A stretch of 8,748 nucleotides of DNA from an uncultured Collinsella sp. (GTDB taxonomy: Bacteria > Actinomycetota > Coriobacteriia > Coriobacteriales > Coriobacteriaceae). How positions within the stretch are numbered: position 1 is the stretch's first letter; each line of letters starts with the position of its first letter. Positions 5,994-8,748 of this stretch are shown here, one piece after another. Under the pieces are notes generated by a model, which ran no database searches, was not told the DNA's origin, and worked only from the letters and a program-made list of their open reading frames with translations. The stretch covers positions 1 to 8,748 of the forward strand of contig CABSBA010000056.1 of the NCBI GenBank assembly GCA_902475825.1. The letters are read 5' to 3'. A program made the translations under genes and the position numbers.

Positions 5994-6725
5994 CTAGAAC
6001 ATGCCCAAGAAACCATGCACAAACAGCGCAGCCAGAGCAGCGCCGACAAACGGAGCGATGCCAGGAACGAGCAGGCCGTACTTCCAGTTGTTGTCAGCCT
6101 TGTTCTTGATCGGCAGCACCTGATAGGCCATGCGAGGACCAAGGTCACGGGCCTGGTTCATGGCGAAGCCGGTGATGCCGCCCATGCCCATGCCAACGGC
6201 CCAAACGATCAGGCCGACGCAGATGGCGAGCATCAGGACGTTCTCGCCAGCACGGTTAGCAGCAGCAAGGATGGCGCTGATGAACACAAAAGTGCAGATA
6301 GCCTCGCAGAAGAAGTTGCGGACATAGTTCGTGCCCTCGGTGGTGGGGTTGGTCGAGAAGATGTTGCGCTGGGCAATGGGGTCGACGACGCCCTCGGAAG
6401 CCTTGAACTCATCGGCATACATCAACCACGCGATCACGGCGCCCACAAAGCCGCCGAGCATATCGGCAATCATGAAGGGGATGCAGCTGCTCCACGGCAC
6501 CAGGCCTACGATGCACTGGGCAAGCACCATGGCGGGGTTCATGCACACGGCGCCGCCAAAGACAAACAGGCAGACCGAGATGCCAAAAGACCAGGTGGTG
6601 ATGGCAAACATGTGGCCGGAGCCCTGATACTTGGTGCCCTTGAGCACGGTATCGCAGTGCACGCCCACGCCAAAGATGATCATGAGGGCCGTTGCGCCGA
6701 ATTCACAGAGGAGTTTGGTAAGCAT
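5994..6725 (-). CDS. larD: Aquaporin/GlpF-family lactic acid channel LarD
   Basis: The 243-residue integral membrane protein belongs to the MIP (aquaporin/glycerol facilitator) family and has about six hydrophobic membrane segments. The first half-helix motif is canonical (MNPAMVLAQ, Asn63-Pro64-Ala65). The second is NQARDLGPR (190-198), with Gln in place of the usual Pro but with the ARDLGPR continuation typical of glycerol/lactate channels, including the selectivity Arg. In L. plantarum LarD is the lactic acid channel of the lar operon; the N-terminal ALMIIFGVGVHC, TTWSFGISV and C-terminal PGIAPFVGAALAALFVHG fit this group. It is 49 nt downstream of larA on the same strand and probably cotranscribed. 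AAGATAAGG 4 nt before the ATG is an acceptable ribosome binding site. A glycerol facilitator is the alternative; the larA neighbour favours lactate. Confidence 0.88.
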   Translation of the reverse strand: MLTKLLCEFGATALMIIFGVGVHCDTVLKGTKYQGSGHMFAITTWSFGISVCLFVFGGAVCMNPAMVLAQCIVGLVPWSSCIPFMIADMLGGFVGAVIAWLMYADEFKASEGVVDPIAQRNIFSTNPTTEGTNYVRNFFCEAICTFVFISAILAAANRAGENVLMLAICVGLIVWAVGMGMGGITGFAMNQARDLGPRMAYQVLPIKNKADNNWKYGLLVPGIAPFVGAALAALFVHGFLGMF

Positions 6726-6751
6726 AAAACCTTATCTTTCTTGTCGGTTAC

Positions 6752-6764
6752 AAACGATTCGTTT
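6752..6764. repeat. 13-bp palindrome between larA and larD
   Basis: AAACGA-T-TCGTTT is a perfect palindrome around one central base, in the 49-nt gap between larA and larD. It may be a protein-binding site or an mRNA processing/stability hairpin; it is too short for a terminator and has no T-run beyond its own arm. Confidence 0.3.
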
Positions 6765-6774
6765 AGGCCGCGCA

Positions 6775-8052
6775 CTAGTGCTGCGCGACGACAACGCCCA
6801 GGCCATCGGGGATGACGGCAACCTTGGCATCGGCACCCTTCATCTCAAAGGCGAGCTTGAGCGCCTCCTCGAGGGTGTTGACCGGCGTCATGTGCATATC
6901 CTTGATCATCTGGTGATCGCACAGGTCGGTGACCATGATCACAGGGTGATGCGCCAGGATGCGGGCAAAGATCTGGCTCGTCCACTGGTCGGGCAGGGTC
7001 TCGTCCTTAGGACGGTCGATGCAGGCGCGCTCAAACTCTGCCGGATCGTTGTCGGCGATGTTGTGATAGAAGCCCTCGCCACCGTGACCGTCGGCGCAAC
7101 CGGCGACATCAATGATCACGCCGCCCTCGGGAAGCGTGGCCTCGGCAGCGCACATGCCCTTCACGGCCTGGTAGATGTTCTGGTCGAGCGGGTAGCCGCC
7201 GTTGGTGGTGATGGCAATCTCGCACTCGACGGGCTCAACGCCGGCAAGGCTCTTCACGAACTCGCAGCCGGCCTCGTGCGCCTTGTGAATGTCGCCGGCA
7301 AAGGAGCCGATGACCTCGTGCTTGCCGTTGAGCACCACGTTAAGCACAAAGGCAAGGTGAGCCATCTCGGCAGCGGCAAACATGTCCTCGCTCACGTGGT
7401 TGTGGCACAGGTTGCCGGCACGCGAATGGGAATCGTTCACAAACTGACCGTTGTGGTTGTACATGATGGTCTTGTAGCTGGCGATACCGGGCAGCACGGA
7501 CTTGCGGCTACCAGAGAAACCGGCAAAGAAGTGCGGCTCAATAAAGCCCTCGGCAAGCAGCAGATCGCAATCGGCGGCAATCTTGTTGATGATGCACTCG
7601 CCGCCAGAAGGCAGAGTGCCAATCTTTTTCATCATGCTGTCGTCAGTCGCGACGTGCATAACGATTTCCTCGTTGGCAACGATCTCCTCGCCGTACTTGT
7701 TGACGAGCTCCTCGTGCGTCGACGGACGGTGCATACCCGTAGCAACCAAAATACGCACTCGAGCCTCAGGTGCAGCGGAATGGATGTGATGCAGCAGAAT
7801 AGGCATCGTCACACGCGAGGGAACGGGACGCGTATGATCGGAGCTAATGATGACAATATCCTTCTTGCCAGCGCAAAGCTCCTCGAGCGAAGGCGAGCCA
7901 TAAGGGTTGGCAAGTGACTCCTCCACCAGCTCTTCCTGCGATTTTGTAGTCTTAAACTCGTTCTGATGACCTTCCATCACACCCGCGAAGTTCTTATCCT
8001 CGAGCTCCAGATGCAGCGTCTTGTGGTCAAACGGCAGTTCACATTCAAACAA
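6775..8052 (-). CDS. larA: Lactate racemase LarA (nickel-pincer nucleotide enzyme)
   Basis: LarA interconverts L- and D-lactate by hydride transfer to a nickel-pincer nucleotide bound through a lysine. With the TTG start at 8052 the protein has 425 residues, and the key residues fall at the numbering known from L. plantarum LarA: Asp72 and Arg75 in SSDHTRP, His108 in GMHRPST, His174 in EPHFFAGFSG, Lys184 (cofactor attachment) in RKSVLPG, His200 (nickel ligand), and Gln295 and Lys298 in QNIYQAVKG; the Trp of DQWT is one position early (357). This supports true lactate racemase activity. The frame is open back to 8256, but that extension has no similarity and crosses hairpins; GAGGG at 8062-8066 stands 9 nt before the TTG. 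larD follows 49 nt downstream. The leader (8053-8290) is highly structured. Cofactor supply comes from larB and larC here plus a larE not in the window. Confidence 0.96.
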   Translation of the reverse strand: MFECELPFDHKTLHLELEDKNFAGVMEGHQNEFKTTKSQEELVEESLANPYGSPSLEELCAGKKDIVIISSDHTRPVPSRVTMPILLHHIHSAAPEARVRILVATGMHRPSTHEELVNKYGEEIVANEEIVMHVATDDSMMKKIGTLPSGGECIINKIAADCDLLLAEGFIEPHFFAGFSGSRKSVLPGIASYKTIMYNHNGQFVNDSHSRAGNLCHNHVSEDMFAAAEMAHLAFVLNVVLNGKHEVIGSFAGDIHKAHEAGCEFVKSLAGVEPVECEIAITTNGGYPLDQNIYQAVKGMCAAEATLPEGGVIIDVAGCADGHGGEGFYHNIADNDPAEFERACIDRPKDETLPDQWTSQIFARILAHHPVIMVTDLCDHQMIKDMHMTPVNTLEEALKLAFEMKGADAKVAVIPDGLGVVVAQH

Positions 8053-8170
8053 CGACGAGCGCCCTCTTCCTTTCAACTGACACACTAGATAAACCGTTGG
8101 AAGGATACGCCGCTCACCGAAAAACTCCACCGTCCACCGACTCATTAACACAACGTTCATATTTGACCCA

Positions 8171-8208
8171 CAACAAAACGGCCGCGATCCCAAACGGGAC
8201 CGTGGCCG
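8171..8208 (-). terminator. Terminator-like hairpin in the larA leader
   Basis: On the larA strand a 13-bp stem (8208-8196 with 8191-8179), holding one mismatch and one wobble, closes a GTTT loop and is followed by TTTTGTTG (8178-8171). It lies 119 nt upstream of the larA start, and no gene that it could end is visible upstream, so an attenuator is more likely than an ordinary terminator. Confidence 0.55.
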
Positions 8209-8232
8209 CCTGTCAAAGACACTATAGACAGG
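8209..8232 (-). promoter_or_regulatory. Second hairpin of the larA leader
   Basis: CCTGTC and GACAGG (8209-8214 and 8227-8232) pair over a 12-nt loop. It abuts the terminator-like hairpin on one side and the 11-bp inverted repeat on the other with no unpaired base between them. Confidence 0.45.
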
Positions 8233-8290
8233 ATGACTTACGCAGCGCCGAGGCAAACATCTACCCCGATGGCATGCGCGCGTAAGTCAT
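8233..8290 (-). promoter_or_regulatory. 11-bp inverted repeat enclosing a small stem, upstream of larA
   Basis: ATGACTTACGC (8233-8243) and GCGTAAGTCAT (8280-8290) are exact reverse complements with a 36-nt interior that can form a small CATC/GATG stem (8259-8262 with 8268-8271). As RNA it would be the outermost helix of a structured leader. As DNA it could be an operator; a TTGACG (8307-8302) on the larA strand lies just upstream. Confidence 0.45.
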
Positions 8291-8684
8291 ATTGCATAAA
8301 TACGTCAATAATTTGCATATAATGACGCATGGATTTCTAGCCGTAACAGGGTAGTACCCTCCGGAGCGTGCATTTTTGCGAGTATTCAGCATCGCGGGAT
8401 AAGATTTTGGTGTCAAAAGTCTTTCAAAAAGTAGCTAGTCCTCATGACTCGACCCATCTGGATAGCATGCGACGAGAAACCAGCCATATACGGGCATCGC
8501 CAAGACCCCAATTAGCGTGCAAAGGCATCAACAAAGGCAGCGAAAGCCGGCTATGGCCTTATGCATCAATCTTTTGCTGCTGAAAACTCCGTTTTTTGCA
8601 CGTCGCCCCAGGCACCACCCTCACCCAGCAGCTGATCCGCTGAAGACCGGACATCGCAGGGCCCGCCATTAGTTTACTTTTAGG
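8291..8684. other. Gene-free stretch with AT-rich block, TATAAT box and an inverted motif pair
   Basis: No convincing gene lies here. An AT-rich block (8288-8323) holds two TTGCATA direct repeats 21 bp apart (8292 and 8313) and a perfect rightward TATAAT (8318-8323). GGGTA-G-TACCC (8350-8360) and CTCCGGAG (8359-8366) are adjacent palindromes. GTGCA-N7-GAGTATTCAGCA (8368-8391) recurs in inverted orientation as GTGCA-N7-GAGTTTTCAGCA on the minus strand (8601-8578). A 71-codon frame at 8368-8583 has a GTG start with a GGAG only 1 nt away and no recognisable similarity. A rightward transcript from the TATAAT would reach beyond the window or end at the hairpin at 8700-8744. Confidence 0.5.
8318..8323 (+). 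promoter_or_regulatory. Possible rightward -10 box
   Basis: TATAAT is a perfect consensus -10. The best -35 candidate is TTGCAT (8292-8297), but the spacing of 20 nt is too long, so a promoter is possible rather than shown. No gene follows in the window. Confidence 0.3.
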
Positions 8685-8688
8685 CACA

Positions 8689-8748
8689 CTCCGCAGGACG
8701 CAAGAAGCCCTCGCCGCACGAAGTGCGCAGCGAGGGCTTCTTGCATGT
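8689..8748. terminator. Terminator-like hairpin, copy B of the repeat (cut by the window end)
   Basis: CTCCGCAGGAC (8689-8699) precedes a perfect 15-bp stem, GCAAGAAGCCCTCGC (8700-8714) with GCGAGGGCTTCTTGC (8730-8744), topped by CGCAC-GAA-GTGCG (8715-8727) and the same CA bulge (8728-8729), then ATGT. The flanks, tip and bulge are identical to the element at 5878-5934, while the stem differs with paired changes. It probably ends transcription in both directions; the genes it would serve lie beyond the window or at its edge. Confidence 0.72.

Noticed and set aside
6631..7917. Open frame of 428 codons on the plus strand opposite larA
   Set aside because: Antisense shadow of larA and the start of larD, with no family motif and no ribosome binding site of note.
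8053..8256. N-terminal extension of LarA from ATG at 8256
   Set aside because: The extra 68 residues have no LarA similarity and cover the hairpins of the leader, while the TTG at 8052 gives the family length and residue numbering.
8368..8583. Small plus-strand gene of 71 codons
   Set aside because: GTG start with only 1 nt between GGAG and the start codon, no recognisable family, and the frame overlaps the inverted motif pair, so it is better explained as non-coding.

Overview
The window is GC-rich, gene-dense bacterial DNA. The gene set and protein sequences suggest a Gram-positive gut actinobacterium of the class Coriobacteriia, most likely a Collinsella-like organism. This is an inference from protein character, since no marker RNA is present. 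There are seven complete, convincing genes plus a complete but short LarC and the start of an eighth family member (feoA) running off the left edge.

Left part (1-2431), all on the minus strand: the first codons of a FeoA-like ferrous-iron transport gene (1-58) with a striking 15-bp inverted repeat in its upstream region; a small HPr-family phosphocarrier gene (252-500) with its own strong terminator; and aspS, aspartyl-tRNA synthetase (644-2431), also with a strong terminator. The HPr has the catalytic His15 but carries Asp at the position of the regulatory Ser46. Divergently, serB (phosphoserine phosphatase) runs rightward at 2688-3323.

Middle and right part (3324-8300): a lactate racemization locus built on the nickel-pincer nucleotide (NPN) cofactor. 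A rightward unit holds larB (cofactor precursor carboxylase), larC (nickel insertion, here only 305 residues and lacking the usual C-terminal CTP-binding domain) and a TetR-type regulator that starts 2 nt after larC. A leftward unit holds larA (lactate racemase, TTG start, active-site residues at the same positions as in Lactiplantibacillus plantarum LarA) and larD (aquaporin-family lactic acid channel). The two units converge on a long hairpin at 5847-5971. larE, the sulfur transferase needed for the cofactor, is not in the window. The larB promoter region has a perfect 11-bp inverted repeat, a good candidate operator for the TetR protein. The larA leader has three directly abutting hairpins, the last resembling a terminator, which suggests attenuation or a structured RNA element.

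Right end (8291-8748): no convincing gene. It holds an AT-rich block with a TATAAT box, an inverted pair of a motif of the form GTGCA-N7-GAGTwTTCAGCA, and at the very end a second copy of the terminator-like hairpin found between tetR and larD. The stems of the two copies differ by compensating changes, so this is a structure-conserved dispersed element.
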